In this document: one piece after another, positions 54,211-63,438 of the stretch
How positions within the stretch are numbered: position 1 is the first letter of the stretch
How the letters are laid out: each line of letters starts with the position of its first letter
Origin: Kiritimatiellia bacterium
GTDB lineage: Bacteria > Verrucomicrobiota > Kiritimatiellia > JAAZAB01
Direction: 5' to 3'
DNA length: 64,000 bases
Assembly: GCA_028718125.1 (NCBI GenBank)
Contig: JAQUMN010000003.1
Location: forward strand, 46,154 to 110,153
Position numbers and translations under genes: made by a program
Notes under the pieces: model-generated
Seen by the model: the letters and a program-made list of their open reading frames with translations, nothing else
Database searches by the model: none
Told to the model about the DNA's origin: nothing

Positions 54211-56160
54211 CTATAACGGGGCATTATTCCCGCGGTCTTTGCGGGCGGCGTTCCCTGTGTCCGGAATACTGAAACTGTAGACATGCGACCCGCTCATGAA
54301 ATAAATGCGGCCCTCGAGGACGTCGCCGCCGTTCATGACCGGGACAGGCGATTCGGCGAGCATCGAGATCGCTAATGTGGCCGGATCGAGGCGCGCAATG
54401 CCCTTGACGAACAGGATATAGATCGCGCCATCACGGTCGCACACGAAGACGCGCGACCCCTGCTCCGATGCGGTCGGGCCGAACTTGTCGCCCGTGTTCT
54501 CTTTATGAACGACCTTGCGCCCGGCGGGATCGAAGGCAAAAAACCGCACCCTGTCCGTGAAACCGTAAACCAGGCCATTCGAACCGAGGCACATATCCGT
54601 GTAACCCTGCGCACCGGGGAAAACAACCGCGTGCCATTCCACCTTCTTGGTCGCCATATCCATGATGTAAAGTTCCGCCTCATTCGCCTTCTTTTCGCCG
54701 CCGGTTCCCGGTCTGGTTGTCGTGCCGCCAAGGAGCTTGCCGCCCGGCAGGGCCACGAGACTCATGGTGGAATGTTCCGGGATGATTGACGTGTGCGCGA
54801 TCTGCGTCTTTCCGGTGGTCGGGCGGTCCCAGAACACCAGCCCTCCTCCGGTGGCGCCGTAGCCGGGCGTACCGGCGAGGACGAGCGTTTTGCCGTCGGG
54901 GTGCGCCAGGAGCTTGTGCGGGCGGTTGATGACCTCCCTGTTCTCGCCCAGGAAAAGAGGGTTGGAATCCTTCCGGCCTGTCTCTGTCGGAACCCAGGCA
55001 CGCGCCGGATCCCACTCGAGCAGAAAGCCGCCGGTGTATCCGCCGACAAAAAAACGGTCGCCCTGCCGCGCCAACGTATTCCATTGTTTATAGGCATTAC
55101 GATTTATCAATTCGTCGGTCCCGGGATTGTAGCTGAAGAATCGCGACGCTCCCGATGTGCCGCCGCAGATCGTGCCGTCCGGCGCGGCGGCTACGCTCAT
55201 AATGCTCAATCCTTCGCTCGCGTAGTCAAAGTGCAGTCGCTTGGTTTCATTGGTCTTTGGTCCCTCCACAACGAGCACACGTTCGTCGAGATTACACTCC
55301 GTCAGCCGCCTGCCATCCGGAAACTGCTTATAAGACAGGCCCTGGTTGCCCGTAATAACGGGCTTCTGCCGGCTGGGCTTGTGGCTCACGATCTTCCTGC
55401 CCTCGCCTTTGTAAAACTCATACCAGTTTGTGCTGGACGTGCGGCCGTAGACCTTGCCGTCCAGGCTGCGGTAGACGTAGCCGCCGCATCGGCGGATGCG
55501 CTCGGCTTCGGGGATAATCGGCTTCGCCCGGGCGGTTTTAGGATCGAACGCAATGATCTGGCAAGCAGCGCTGCCGATGGCGAAATATATCCAGCCGGCA
55601 TCGTCGGCGGCCACCGGACTGGGGTACTGCGCCCAATTTTGCTTATACACGTGGCCGTAATCCTTGAATTTGCGCGTCTTCGGGTTGAACGCGACGACGC
55701 CGCTTTGCGGATAGGTCACCGACCAGATGACACCCTGGTCGTCCTCAGTCATGCTCATCGCCATTTTCGAAGCCGTTTTCCGGCTGAAAGTGAAAGCCCG
55801 CTGTACCGGATCGAACTCGCAGAAATAGCTGTTGAAGTGCGCGTAATACTTGTTGCCGCTCGACAATAGCGAGGCGAAGGGGGCGTCGTGGCCGGGATCG
55901 AACGGCATGGGGAACTGCTCACTCCGGCCCGTGTCCGCGTCAATCATCAGCAGGGCATACCCGCCGCGGTGATCGTATAACAAGATCAGCGCCACATCCC
56001 GGCCCTGCCCGTCAACCGTGGCCACCATGCCGCGGGAGACACTGACCGGCGCGCCTACGCCGTGGTCGGCAAACCCGTTGCCCAAGTCTTTTGTCTTTGC
56101 GCCTGCCAGCGGCGCTAATGAAAACAGCAAGGCAATAAAGATCCCGAGTGTGCGTCTCAT
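54211..56160 (-). CDS. Secreted beta-propeller protein of unknown function
   Basis: 649 residues, GAGGAGG seven bases before the ATG, signal peptide 1-21 (LAPLAGA). The mature protein consists of repeated strands of the type 'G.IWSVTYPQSGVVAFNP', 'GWIYFAIGSAACQIIAFDP', 'DGTICGGTSGASRFFSYNP' and 'GLVYGFTDRVRFFAFDPAG', i.e. seven to eight blades of a YVTN/NHL-like propeller. No catalytic motif is visible. It sits alone on the minus strand between the Rrf2 operon and a cupin gene. A role in binding or recognising a polymer outside the cell is possible. Confidence 0.72.
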   Translation of the reverse strand: MRRTLGIFIALLFSLAPLAGAKTKDLGNGFADHGVGAPVSVSRGMVATVDGQGRDVALILLYDHRGGYALLMIDADTGRSEQFPMPFDPGHDAPFASLLSSGNKYYAHFNSYFCEFDPVQRAFTFSRKTASKMAMSMTEDDQGVIWSVTYPQSGVVAFNPKTRKFKDYGHVYKQNWAQYPSPVAADDAGWIYFAIGSAACQIIAFDPKTARAKPIIPEAERIRRCGGYVYRSLDGKVYGRTSSTNWYEFYKGEGRKIVSHKPSRQKPVITGNQGLSYKQFPDGRRLTECNLDERVLVVEGPKTNETKRLHFDYASEGLSIMSVAAAPDGTICGGTSGASRFFSYNPGTDELINRNAYKQWNTLARQGDRFFVGGYTGGFLLEWDPARAWVPTETGRKDSNPLFLGENREVINRPHKLLAHPDGKTLVLAGTPGYGATGGGLVFWDRPTTGKTQIAHTSIIPEHSTMSLVALPGGKLLGGTTTRPGTGGEKKANEAELYIMDMATKKVEWHAVVFPGAQGYTDMCLGSNGLVYGFTDRVRFFAFDPAGRKVVHKENTGDKFGPTASEQGSRVFVCDRDGAIYILFVKGIARLDPATLAISMLAESPVPVMNGGDVLEGRIYFMSGSHVYSFSIPDTGNAARKDRGNNAPL

Positions 56161-56288
56161 TGTTCCACCTCCTCGATTGTGATTGTCCGCGCGACGAAGC
56201 CGTCCGGAACTGTCACGCGTTTCCCGGCAACCGGCGCTGTCGAGGTCAGCCAGACCGGCATTTCCCCGAGTGCAACAGAACCTCCTTT

Positions 56289-56621
56289 TTATTGTTCCCG
56301 GATCATGGTCAACAACATCTTAAACCGCTGCACCGCCCGCATCGCATGCGGCACTTTTGAAGGCATAATCACCAGTTCGCCGGTCCTGGCTTTGACCGTC
56401 TGGCCGGCGATGACAAGCTCCGCTTCGCCATCCAGTATCTGGACCACGGCATCATACGGGGCCGTATGCTCACTGAGCCCTTGGCCGGCGTCGAAGGCGA
56501 AGAGCGTAAGCGTCCCGATTTTTTTGTCAATCAGCGTCTTGCTGACAACGGAACCGGCCGTATATTCCACAAAATCCTTCAGCCCGATGGCCCGCGCCTT
56601 CAATTCGTCCGCTGTTTTCAT
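56289..56621 (-). CDS. Small cupin-domain protein
   Basis: 110 residues from ATG 56621 (MKTADELKARAIG), with AAAGGAGG five bases upstream; the longer frame is rejected. One cupin barrel: QGLSEHTAPYDAVVQILDGEAEL (first motif, with His and the acidic residue) and GELVIMPSKVPHAM (second motif, His). Such single cupins bind a metal and serve as sensors or small enzymes; the substrate is unknown. It is 128 bases from the secreted propeller gene on the same strand. Confidence 0.85.
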   Translation of the reverse strand: MKTADELKARAIGLKDFVEYTAGSVVSKTLIDKKIGTLTLFAFDAGQGLSEHTAPYDAVVQILDGEAELVIAGQTVKARTGELVIMPSKVPHAMRAVQRFKMLLTMIREQ

Positions 56622-56867
56622 AAGCCTCCTTTGGATACCGTTGTTTTTACACTCAATTGGACCTTCGGCTACTTTCTCTTTTGTAGACAGGTATTCTATC
56701 CGCTGATCGTTCCACTGCCTACCATTAATTTCGAATGCGCAGCCTTGAATTAATGAACGCCCGGCAATATAGTGCATCAATGACGAATCTCCTGTTTGTG
56801 AATTCAAGATGATCCTGGAAAGATGCGGAATATTGGCAAATCCTGCCTGCCAACGTTCCGGAAATGA

Positions 56868-58064
56868 ATGTCCCTCTTTCTAACAATTCTGCATGTGGAT
56901 ATGGACGCATTCTTTGCGGCCATCGAGGTGCTTGACCATCCGGAATGGAAGGGACTCCCCCTGGTTGTCGGTGCGCCGCCGGATCAGCGCGGGGTGGTTT
57001 CCACCTGTTCCTATGAAGCCCGCCCTTATGGCATTCATTCCGCCATGCCGTCGCGCACCGCCGGAAAATTGTGTCCGCATGCCATATTTGTTCCCGTGCG
57101 CATGGGACGTTACGCCGAAATTTCGGCGCAGATCATGACCATTTTCGAGGAGTTTACGCCGCTGGTCGAACCGCTCTCGCTGGATGAGGCTTTCCTCGAT
57201 GTCGGCGGGGCGCTGCGGACATGGGGAGATGCCGTGGCGCTCGCCCGGGAATTAAAGGCGCGCATCAAGACGCGGATGGGGTTGACCGCCTCGGTAGGGG
57301 TTGCTCCCAACAAGTTCCTCGCCAAGATGGCCAGCGACATGAACAAACCGGATGGCTTGACGGTGGTCCCGGCAACTGAGCCTGAGATCATGGCTTTTCT
57401 GGCTCCGCTCCCGGTGACTAAAATGTGGGGGATCGGCAAAGTCACCGGAGCCCGCCTGGCAAAAGAAGGCGTCCGTGTAATTGGTCAATTGCAGGCGCTG
57501 GATCCCGGGGTGCTGGAACGCCTGTTCGGCACAGCGGGCGCGGCGGATATGGCTGACCTGGCCCGGGGGCGCGATAGCCGCCCGGTCATAACCCATTGGG
57601 AAGAGAAGAGCATTTCCAACGAGCACACGTTTGCTGAAGATGAATCTGATATTGGGCGGGTGCGCCAGCGCCTGCTGGAGTTGGCGGAGGAAGTCGGCGG
57701 GCGCCTGCGCACATCCGGCAAACTGGCCAGGACCGCCCAGATCAAACTGCGGTTTGGCGATTTTTCAACCATTTCCCGGCAAACGTCATTTCCAGCGGCG
57801 CTTAACAACGATCGCGAACTGATCGCCTGCGCTTTGGCCTTGTTCGAGCGCGAGCGCGTGAAACGGGACATCCGGCTGGTAGGGTTTGGCGTGAGCAACC
57901 TCACGACGCCGGATCAGGCCGCGCCGGCACAACAGGAGTTGTTTGCGGGATCATCCGGCAAGGGGCAGGATGGCCGGAACAGGAAAATTGATCGGGCCGT
58001 GGATAAGTTGCGCCATTCTTTCGGCAGTGCCGCCATCAAGCGCGGGAAATGGACCAGGGATTGA
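56868..58064 (+). CDS. dinB: DNA polymerase IV (Y-family)
   Basis: 398 residues. HVDMDAFFAAIE (about 9-20, catalytic Asp), SLDEAFLDVGG (about 104-114, catalytic Asp-Glu), GVAPNKFLAKMASDMNKP near 145 and the little-finger domain to about 350. QQELF near 363 resembles a sliding-clamp-binding motif. It copies damaged DNA and is often LexA-controlled; no LexA box was seen. It ends SAAIKRGKWTRD; a diverged echo of that ending lies 1.4 kb downstream at 59425. Confidence 0.93.
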   Translation: MSLFLTILHVDMDAFFAAIEVLDHPEWKGLPLVVGAPPDQRGVVSTCSYEARPYGIHSAMPSRTAGKLCPHAIFVPVRMGRYAEISAQIMTIFEEFTPLVEPLSLDEAFLDVGGALRTWGDAVALARELKARIKTRMGLTASVGVAPNKFLAKMASDMNKPDGLTVVPATEPEIMAFLAPLPVTKMWGIGKVTGARLAKEGVRVIGQLQALDPGVLERLFGTAGAADMADLARGRDSRPVITHWEEKSISNEHTFAEDESDIGRVRQRLLELAEEVGGRLRTSGKLARTAQIKLRFGDFSTISRQTSFPAALNNDRELIACALALFERERVKRDIRLVGFGVSNLTTPDQAAPAQQELFAGSSGKGQDGRNRKIDRAVDKLRHSFGSAAIKRGKWTRD

Positions 58065-58206
58065 ATCGGGATTAGCGCCTTAAACAGCAAAAACCGCCAT
58101 AAAAAAAGAGAAAAGAAACCTGAATATTACCCGCTAAACGCGAAAGAACGCGAAAAAAGAGTAATGCCTCAGTTACGTGGGGCAAAACGACGGCAGTCTT
58201 CAATGC

Positions 58207-58315
58207 TGTCATTCCCGCGAAAGCGGAAATCCAGTATCAGTATTGGATATTTCCGGATTCCCGACCCAGGCTCCGCCGGAGCGCTTCGCCGATGCGAGTC
58301 AGGTCGGGAATGACA
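58207..58315. repeat. REP-like element, second copy
   Basis: TGTCATTCCCG (58207-58217) and CGGGAATGACA (58305-58315) are perfect inverted ends, as at 28917-28955; the middle contains GGATTCCCGAC and a GC-rich CTCCGCCGGAG hairpin. It sits in the 372-base gap between dinB and the transpeptidase; nothing else is visible in that gap. Confidence 0.6.
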
Positions 58316-58436
58316 GAAAATATTCAGCGCCCCCAGTAACTGAGGCCATACAAAAAAAATATTTTCCTTGCAAATTTAGCGTTCTTTTTGCGTTTAGCTG
58401 TCAAATTCTTTGGATTGTGGGCAAGGACCTCATTAT

Positions 58437-59423
58437 ATGATGTCAGCACTCAGATCTTGTCGTCACTTTCCGTGGTGCAACCCTCTTATGGTGATGGTCA
58501 TCGCAGCCGGTATGTTCATTCGGCCGGCGAAAATCGCGGCGGAAACACCGCTAGGCCCGACAACGAACCTCCCGTTCGCAACCGTTGTCGCCATTCAGAC
58601 CCGGCTTGATCGTATGAACCTGTCGTGCGGATGCATCGACGGCAAATTCGGGCGGAAAACCCGCAATGCCATCGAGGTGTGGATAAACAATACAGGCCTT
58701 TCCCGGACGAATGCGACGATTCAAACCATCGTGACGATGCTGGGCTCCGAAGAAGGTGTCTTCGCAGAACATGTCGTGACCGAACAGGCAATTATAGATC
58801 TGACGCCCATACCCCGCACGTGGGCCGACAAGGCGAACATTGCAACCATGGGCTATGAAACAATTCTGGAAGGAGTGGCTGAGCTTTATCATGCGTCCCA
58901 GGCAGCCATTCGCGATTTGAATCCGAGTATACGCTGGCCCAACCCGCCGGCGGGCAGCTGCCTGCGAGTGCCCAAACCATTTCCGGCCGTCCGGGTGTGC
59001 GCGTCGCGCCTGCAGATATCACTTACCCGGAAAACTATTTGCGTTTTGGATACCGGGGACGCCGTTGCGGCTTACTTCCCCTGTACAATTGCGGCCAAAG
59101 CTGAAAACCGGCCGGTCGGTGTATTAAAAATAGCAACCCTCGTCGAGCATCCGAACTATACGTTTGATCCCGCCCTGTTCGTCGAGGATGTTGAAGCCCG
59201 GTCCATGACCACCAAAGCTATTATGTCGCCGGGCCCCAATAACCCGGTTGGCACGATCTGGATTGGGCTCAATAAAACCGGCTATGGCATCCATGGCACA
59301 CCGAATCCGGAAGACATTGATAAGGCCGCTTCCCACGGCTGCTTCCGCCTGGCCAACTGGAACGCAGAAAAACTGATTGCCATGGTAAAAATCGGTATGC
59401 CCATCGTAATTACGAAAGATTAG
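58437..59423 (+). CDS. L,D-transpeptidase (YkuD) with peptidoglycan-binding N-terminal region
   Basis: About 328 residues from ATG 58437 (MMSALRS). Signal sequence in the first 40. VVAIQTRLDRMNLSCGCIDGKF near 55 matches peptidoglycan-binding domain 1; a LysM-like stretch (HASQAAIRDLNPSIRWP) follows near 155. The catalytic YkuD domain has IHGTPNPEDI then SHGCFRLANW, with the essential Cys in SHGC. It forms 3-3 cross-links or attaches proteins in the periplasm. The other cell-wall genes are not here. No strong ribosome site was found for the chosen start. Confidence 0.87.
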   Translation: MMSALRSCRHFPWCNPLMVMVIAAGMFIRPAKIAAETPLGPTTNLPFATVVAIQTRLDRMNLSCGCIDGKFGRKTRNAIEVWINNTGLSRTNATIQTIVTMLGSEEGVFAEHVVTEQAIIDLTPIPRTWADKANIATMGYETILEGVAELYHASQAAIRDLNPSIRWPNPPAGSCLRVPKPFPAVRVCASRLQISLTRKTICVLDTGDAVAAYFPCTIAAKAENRPVGVLKIATLVEHPNYTFDPALFVEDVEARSMTTKAIMSPGPNNPVGTIWIGLNKTGYGIHGTPNPEDIDKAASHGCFRLANWNAEKLIAMVKIGMPIVITKD

Positions 59424-59424
59424 G

Positions 59425-59508
59425 CGCTGCTGCCATCAGGCGCGGAAAACAGGACAAGAATGATTTGCCTGAAGATCTGATTGAAAATATCAGGCAATTC
59501 GAATGAGC
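59425..59508 (+). pseudogene. Possible fragment of a dinB 3' end
   Basis: Reads AAAIRRGKQDKNDLPEDLIE then NIRQFE and a stop. Its first half matches the C-terminus of DinB (SAAIKRGK) in sequence and at about 80% of bases over 30 positions (GCCATCA-GCGCGG-AAA). The rest looks like a protein tail without a start. It could be what remained of a dinB end when the 58065-59424 segment was inserted, or the tail of an unrelated gene. Confidence 0.35.
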
Positions 59509-59578
59509 GTCCCGGAGGAGACGTTTTCCTGATGCCAAACGACAGATGCAAGACCAGACCGGAAATGAAAGCCACGGG

Positions 59579-61795
59579 TTATTTCTCGGTTTTGCGCACC
59601 ACCACATAATTCACCAGAATGAACGGCGGCACGCCAAAGTTTGCCGTCGGGCTCATGTTGGCAATGGTCAGCGTATTATTGCGCTTCAGCGCATCGGCGG
59701 GAATCGTGAATGTTTTTAAATTCCAACCGCGTTTATCGAAAGGATTGGGACCTTCGAAAATGGTGTTCCCATTGACATCAATTTTAATGGGGCATTGATC
59801 CTGGTGGTCGTCATCCACCGCGGAGACCAGCAGCTGGTAGGGACCGGAAGGGGGGAACGGCGACACCTCAAATCCAGCGGTCATTTTCGGGAAAGCGCTT
59901 TGCGCGCCATAAAGACAGGCGCACAGCCTTTTCTTTATGTCAATTTCGCCATTGTTGTATTTGTATATGGACGGGCCCTTGCCGCCGGTGAAATCACATG
60001 CGGAAAGGAAAATGTCGGTGTCTGGATTTATATTGGATTCCGCAGCGGCTTGCTGCCGGGATTCCTCCGCTCGGAGGGCAAATTCTTTCAAGCTCGGGTC
60101 GCTATCCGCTTTACGCAGTTTATTCACAAAGCTCCGGATGGGCCCTACTCCTGACAGGATAAGCCAATAGGAACTGGGCGCATGCGTGGTTTTGTCAAGT
60201 TCGGGCAACACCTGTTCCAGTTCATCCGCGGTTTTAAACAGAAGTTCCGCGTGCTTCACTGCGCCCGGGTTCAATTTATCGGCATAGTATGGGTCAAAAC
60301 GCGAGGATAATTGGTTGATTTTGCACAGCAGATCGTAAGATTCAGGGCCCGTCAATTTACAAACTGCGTCCTTGACACACGCTTCAGGCTGAAAGGCCTT
60401 CGGATTCCAGGTCCAATCGGCAATGCTGACCAGCACCGCCCCGTTTTGTGTGCCGCCGCCATTCAGCAGATAGGGACCGACATCATTTAAAAACCCGTCG
60501 TAATACCAGTTCTTCAGGTTGAATATGGGGTCGGTCGCATAGTGATAACCATGAATATGGGGTATGCCGGTGCCGTTTTGGAAAATAAATGGCGGACGCT
60601 TTATCAGGCCCGCGATCCAGGCAACTTGCTCCGGGCCGATCTTGGTCCCTTTGACCCGCGGGCCCGTCCAGTAAATATCAATCGCCTTGGGAAACTTTTC
60701 CCCGATTGTCTGCAGATATTTTTCGCGGGGCTCTGGATAGGCGGCCTTCGAATCCGGGCCGAAGTAAAATGGCGGGCAAAAGGCGATCCGCGCGTCCGGA
60801 TATTTCGCCTTAAGCTTGTCGTACAGGCGCAGCATGAAATAGGTGTCCGCTTCCACGGCGGCGCCGAATTTCTTTACGTCGGCCGCATGCAGTGGAAACC
60901 GGGCGTCATCGAACTGCACGGAAAGCCCGCCGCCGGCCGCCGCAATCGGCTCGGCATAATTATTGTAGATGATGTCGAAATCCGCGCCGTCGGCAATGTT
61001 GATTTGGGTATCGGCGCTCCAAGTCAGAAAACGGTCGCCGGCATACCACTGGAAACCCAGGGCCTTGAACTGTTTGCCGACCTGCTGAATCCGCTCATGG
61101 AAAAGTTCGCTGCGCTTGAGGCGCCAATCGGAGGATGCCCGCAGGCTGTTTGTGTCTACCGACAGGCCCTTACGAAAATCGACCAGGTTGAATTTAAAGG
61201 TCACCATCAGGTGCGATATTTTTTTCATTCCCGGATCGACCAGGTTGCCGCTGGCAAGCATGCCCCGCTTCAGGGTCGCCGGCCAGTCCTCGACATTAAC
61301 GGCCTGGAGCAGCGGCGCGCCATCACGGATCAGAATCATCTGATTCAAGGAGGAGATCGCCCAGAGCAGGCCCTGATGGTCGTGACCTTTGAGAAAAACT
61401 TTGTTGCCGACGGTCTTGATGGCATACCCCTGCGGCCGGGCCGGGGCGCTCCAACCCGCCGCTTCCGGCGTATCACCCACAAAGATAAGACAGGCATTCG
61501 TCCGATTGTCAGCCGCGACAAAATCATACGTGCCGCCATACCGGGTGATGCGGTCAAGCAGGTACTGCAGCCTGGCATCGGTTTTCTCAACGTCTTTGCC
61601 CAGGATCACACCGGCATTTTTCAGAGAAATAAACTGCTTTGTATATTCGGCTTTTTGCGGTGTCGGTATGATGTCGCCGGTGTAATAAGGCATCATTAAG
61701 GGATCGTCCGACTGGCCGGCAACTTGAATTTTTGACGCCATAACACTATTTAAAACGCACAGCGAAATCAAAATCGTCGACATGCTTCGTCTCAT
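59579..61795 (-). CDS. Secreted GH84-like hexosaminidase family protein
   Basis: 738 residues, AGGAGG before the ATG, signal peptide. An N-terminal GH20/GH84-type beta domain (PTPQKAEYTKQFISLKNA near 45; GHDHQGLLWAISSLNQ near 135), followed by a barrel starting RGMLASGNLVDPG near 178. VQFDDARFP near 300 is the Asp-Asp pair expected in GH84 catalysis, and GPRVKGTKIGPEQV near 380 and HIHGYHYATDP near 415 fit that family. The last 170 residues are helical and then beta (a CBM-like end). It probably releases N-acetylhexosamine from glycans. It shares the strand with the FG-GAP gene 62 bases upstream. Confidence 0.82.
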   Translation of the reverse strand: MRRSMSTILISLCVLNSVMASKIQVAGQSDDPLMMPYYTGDIIPTPQKAEYTKQFISLKNAGVILGKDVEKTDARLQYLLDRITRYGGTYDFVAADNRTNACLIFVGDTPEAAGWSAPARPQGYAIKTVGNKVFLKGHDHQGLLWAISSLNQMILIRDGAPLLQAVNVEDWPATLKRGMLASGNLVDPGMKKISHLMVTFKFNLVDFRKGLSVDTNSLRASSDWRLKRSELFHERIQQVGKQFKALGFQWYAGDRFLTWSADTQINIADGADFDIIYNNYAEPIAAAGGGLSVQFDDARFPLHAADVKKFGAAVEADTYFMLRLYDKLKAKYPDARIAFCPPFYFGPDSKAAYPEPREKYLQTIGEKFPKAIDIYWTGPRVKGTKIGPEQVAWIAGLIKRPPFIFQNGTGIPHIHGYHYATDPIFNLKNWYYDGFLNDVGPYLLNGGGTQNGAVLVSIADWTWNPKAFQPEACVKDAVCKLTGPESYDLLCKINQLSSRFDPYYADKLNPGAVKHAELLFKTADELEQVLPELDKTTHAPSSYWLILSGVGPIRSFVNKLRKADSDPSLKEFALRAEESRQQAAAESNINPDTDIFLSACDFTGGKGPSIYKYNNGEIDIKKRLCACLYGAQSAFPKMTAGFEVSPFPPSGPYQLLVSAVDDDHQDQCPIKIDVNGNTIFEGPNPFDKRGWNLKTFTIPADALKRNNTLTIANMSPTANFGVPPFILVNYVVVRKTEK

Positions 61796-61857
61796 CGCAA
61801 TTGCTCCTCCTATGATGATTGTCCGTCAGTTTGTTGTTCGTTTTTCGCTTTTTCCAC

Positions 61858-63087
61858 TCATTTTTCCGCGCCGGCCTGCGCATTGCTTTGCGCCACAGGC
61901 TGTTCAACTGGCACCCCGGAGTCAGACGTATTGGTCGCAAGTGTCTGATTCAGAAACACACGCACTACTGCACCGGAGTATGGATTCCCTAAACAAACCA
62001 GATCGACACGTCCGTCGCCATTGATGTCGGCCGGGAATATTGCCGAAGCATCGTTTTTAATGGTTTGGTTCGACAAACCGGTTTCCTGTTCAAAGCCGCC
62101 CGCTTTCTTCTGGAGCATGATGCGCACCTCATTCGGAAGTAAAATAATCAAGTCGTCCAGGGAATCCCGGTTGACGTCCGCCGCCCGAAATCCGCGTAAA
62201 TGGGCGGGAGTCTTTATGGATGCGCTCTCCTCCTTCAAATCAAAGCCCCAGGGACTTTGCCGGTAAAAAAAGAGGATCGCGTCACCGGCGCAGGCCGCGA
62301 TATCGATGCGCCGGTCGCCATTAAAATCGCCGCAAACCGGATTGGCCACATTTTTGCCGACCTCAATTGTGCCATAGTCGGAAACCTGGGAAGGCTGGAC
62401 CAAACGTCTTAAAAAAGGAATCGGACCGTAAAAGATCACGATCCTGGATTCTGAACAGAAAACAATATCGGGCATGTCGTCATTGTTAAGATCGGCGCCG
62501 GCGGAACCGGATATATTATTCCCCGGCGGCACACCGATCTCGGCGGTTTTCTCGAGTTTGCCCCGTTTGACGGAAAGCAGGAAACGCCCGCACAGGAACA
62601 GTGCGCCGTTTTGCGGCTTGTCACGCGAACCGATTTCACAAAGACTGGTAGCACACATATGACGTTGGTTTATTTCCCGACCGGCAAATGCATCGGCCGC
62701 ATAAAAAAGATAAAGCGAATTCTGGTAGGCGTGGGAGGCAATGTCGTTAAACCCATCGCCGTCAAAGTCTCCGATAATAATGGACATGGCTTTTTTGGCG
62801 GGAAGAACGCTGTCCGGCAATTCGCTGAAACCTTCGGCCTTTTGATGGTAAATCTTGATGACATCGGGCGCGTCCGGAAACCGCGGGCTAGATCGGCAGG
62901 AAACCAGAACATCCGCCTTGCCGTCATTATTTACATCGCCTGCTCCGATGCCAGCCCCCATCGTCTGGCCGCATGAAATGATGAAATCGGGCTTGTCGCT
63001 GAAAAGATCGGCGCCGTGGCCTGCGGACAACAATCCGATCGCCGGCAGGATGAGCGCCGCCAACGCCGTTCTTATCGTCAGTTCCAT
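61858..63087 (-). CDS. Secreted FG-GAP/VCBS repeat protein
   Basis: 409 residues, AGAGGAG before the ATG, signal peptide 1-25. Repeats of the calcium-loop type occur from about residue 45 to 380: GAGDVNNDGKADVLVSC, IGDFDGDGFNDIAS, GADLNNDDMPDIVFC, CGDFNGDRRIDIAAC, AADVNRDSLDDLIIL, PADINGDGRVDLVCL. That is enough for a seven-bladed propeller. It precedes the GH84-like gene and may be its surface partner. No catalytic residues are visible. Confidence 0.82.
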   Translation of the reverse strand: MELTIRTALAALILPAIGLLSAGHGADLFSDKPDFIISCGQTMGAGIGAGDVNNDGKADVLVSCRSSPRFPDAPDVIKIYHQKAEGFSELPDSVLPAKKAMSIIIGDFDGDGFNDIASHAYQNSLYLFYAADAFAGREINQRHMCATSLCEIGSRDKPQNGALFLCGRFLLSVKRGKLEKTAEIGVPPGNNISGSAGADLNNDDMPDIVFCSESRIVIFYGPIPFLRRLVQPSQVSDYGTIEVGKNVANPVCGDFNGDRRIDIAACAGDAILFFYRQSPWGFDLKEESASIKTPAHLRGFRAADVNRDSLDDLIILLPNEVRIMLQKKAGGFEQETGLSNQTIKNDASAIFPADINGDGRVDLVCLGNPYSGAVVRVFLNQTLATNTSDSGVPVEQPVAQSNAQAGAEK

Positions 63088-63296
63088 ATCGCCGTTCTCC
63101 TCTACGCGCTTATTTCGATGACGAGCGAATGACGAACTCCGCCTCGGCGTCGGTGGTCACTCCTAAGAATAGCAAACAGGCACATTTCTGAGGCCGACTA
63201 GTTCGCATGATTACGCTGACGTGAAATGTAGCAGGGCATTTCTGAAAATGCCAGATAAAATGCGAGCGGCCCACTCATTTTCCGATTACAATTGAA

Positions 63297-63325
63297 TTGA
63301 CAAAAACCATCCCGGCGTAAAATAT
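63297..63325 (+). promoter_or_regulatory. Promoter in front of the tRNA-Leu locus
   Basis: A perfect -35 TTGACA (63297-63302) is followed 15-17 bases later by TAAAAT/AAATAT (63318-63325). The orphan tRNA-Leu 5' half starts about 23 bases downstream, the normal distance for a tRNA promoter, so this is likely the original promoter of the tRNA. Confidence 0.6.
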
Positions 63326-63347
63326 GCCCTGGTTCTTTTATGCCATC

Positions 63348-63377
63348 GACTGGGTGGCGGAATGGCAGACGCATCGG
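63348..63377 (+). pseudogene. Orphan 5' half of tRNA-Leu(UAA)
   Basis: Positions 63348-63377 match the first 30 bases of the intact tRNA at 63688 except for one base (GACTGGG for GCCTGGG), ending at GCATCGG in the anticodon stem. A palindrome follows instead of the anticodon loop, so no tRNA can fold. Confidence 0.8.
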
Positions 63378-63417
63378 CTTTCCCGCCGGAGGCGGGTCCG
63401 CCTCTGGCGGAAAAATC
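63378..63417. repeat. Imperfect palindrome in place of the tRNA anticodon loop
   Basis: CCCGCCGGAGGCGGGTCCGC then CTCTGGCGG, flanked by CTTT and AAAAATC. It is a diverged copy of the perfect palindrome at 63842-63875 and sits exactly where the tRNA sequence would go on with ACTTAAAATCC. Confidence 0.7.
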
Positions 63418-63438
63418 ACAATTTAATTATTCTGACGC

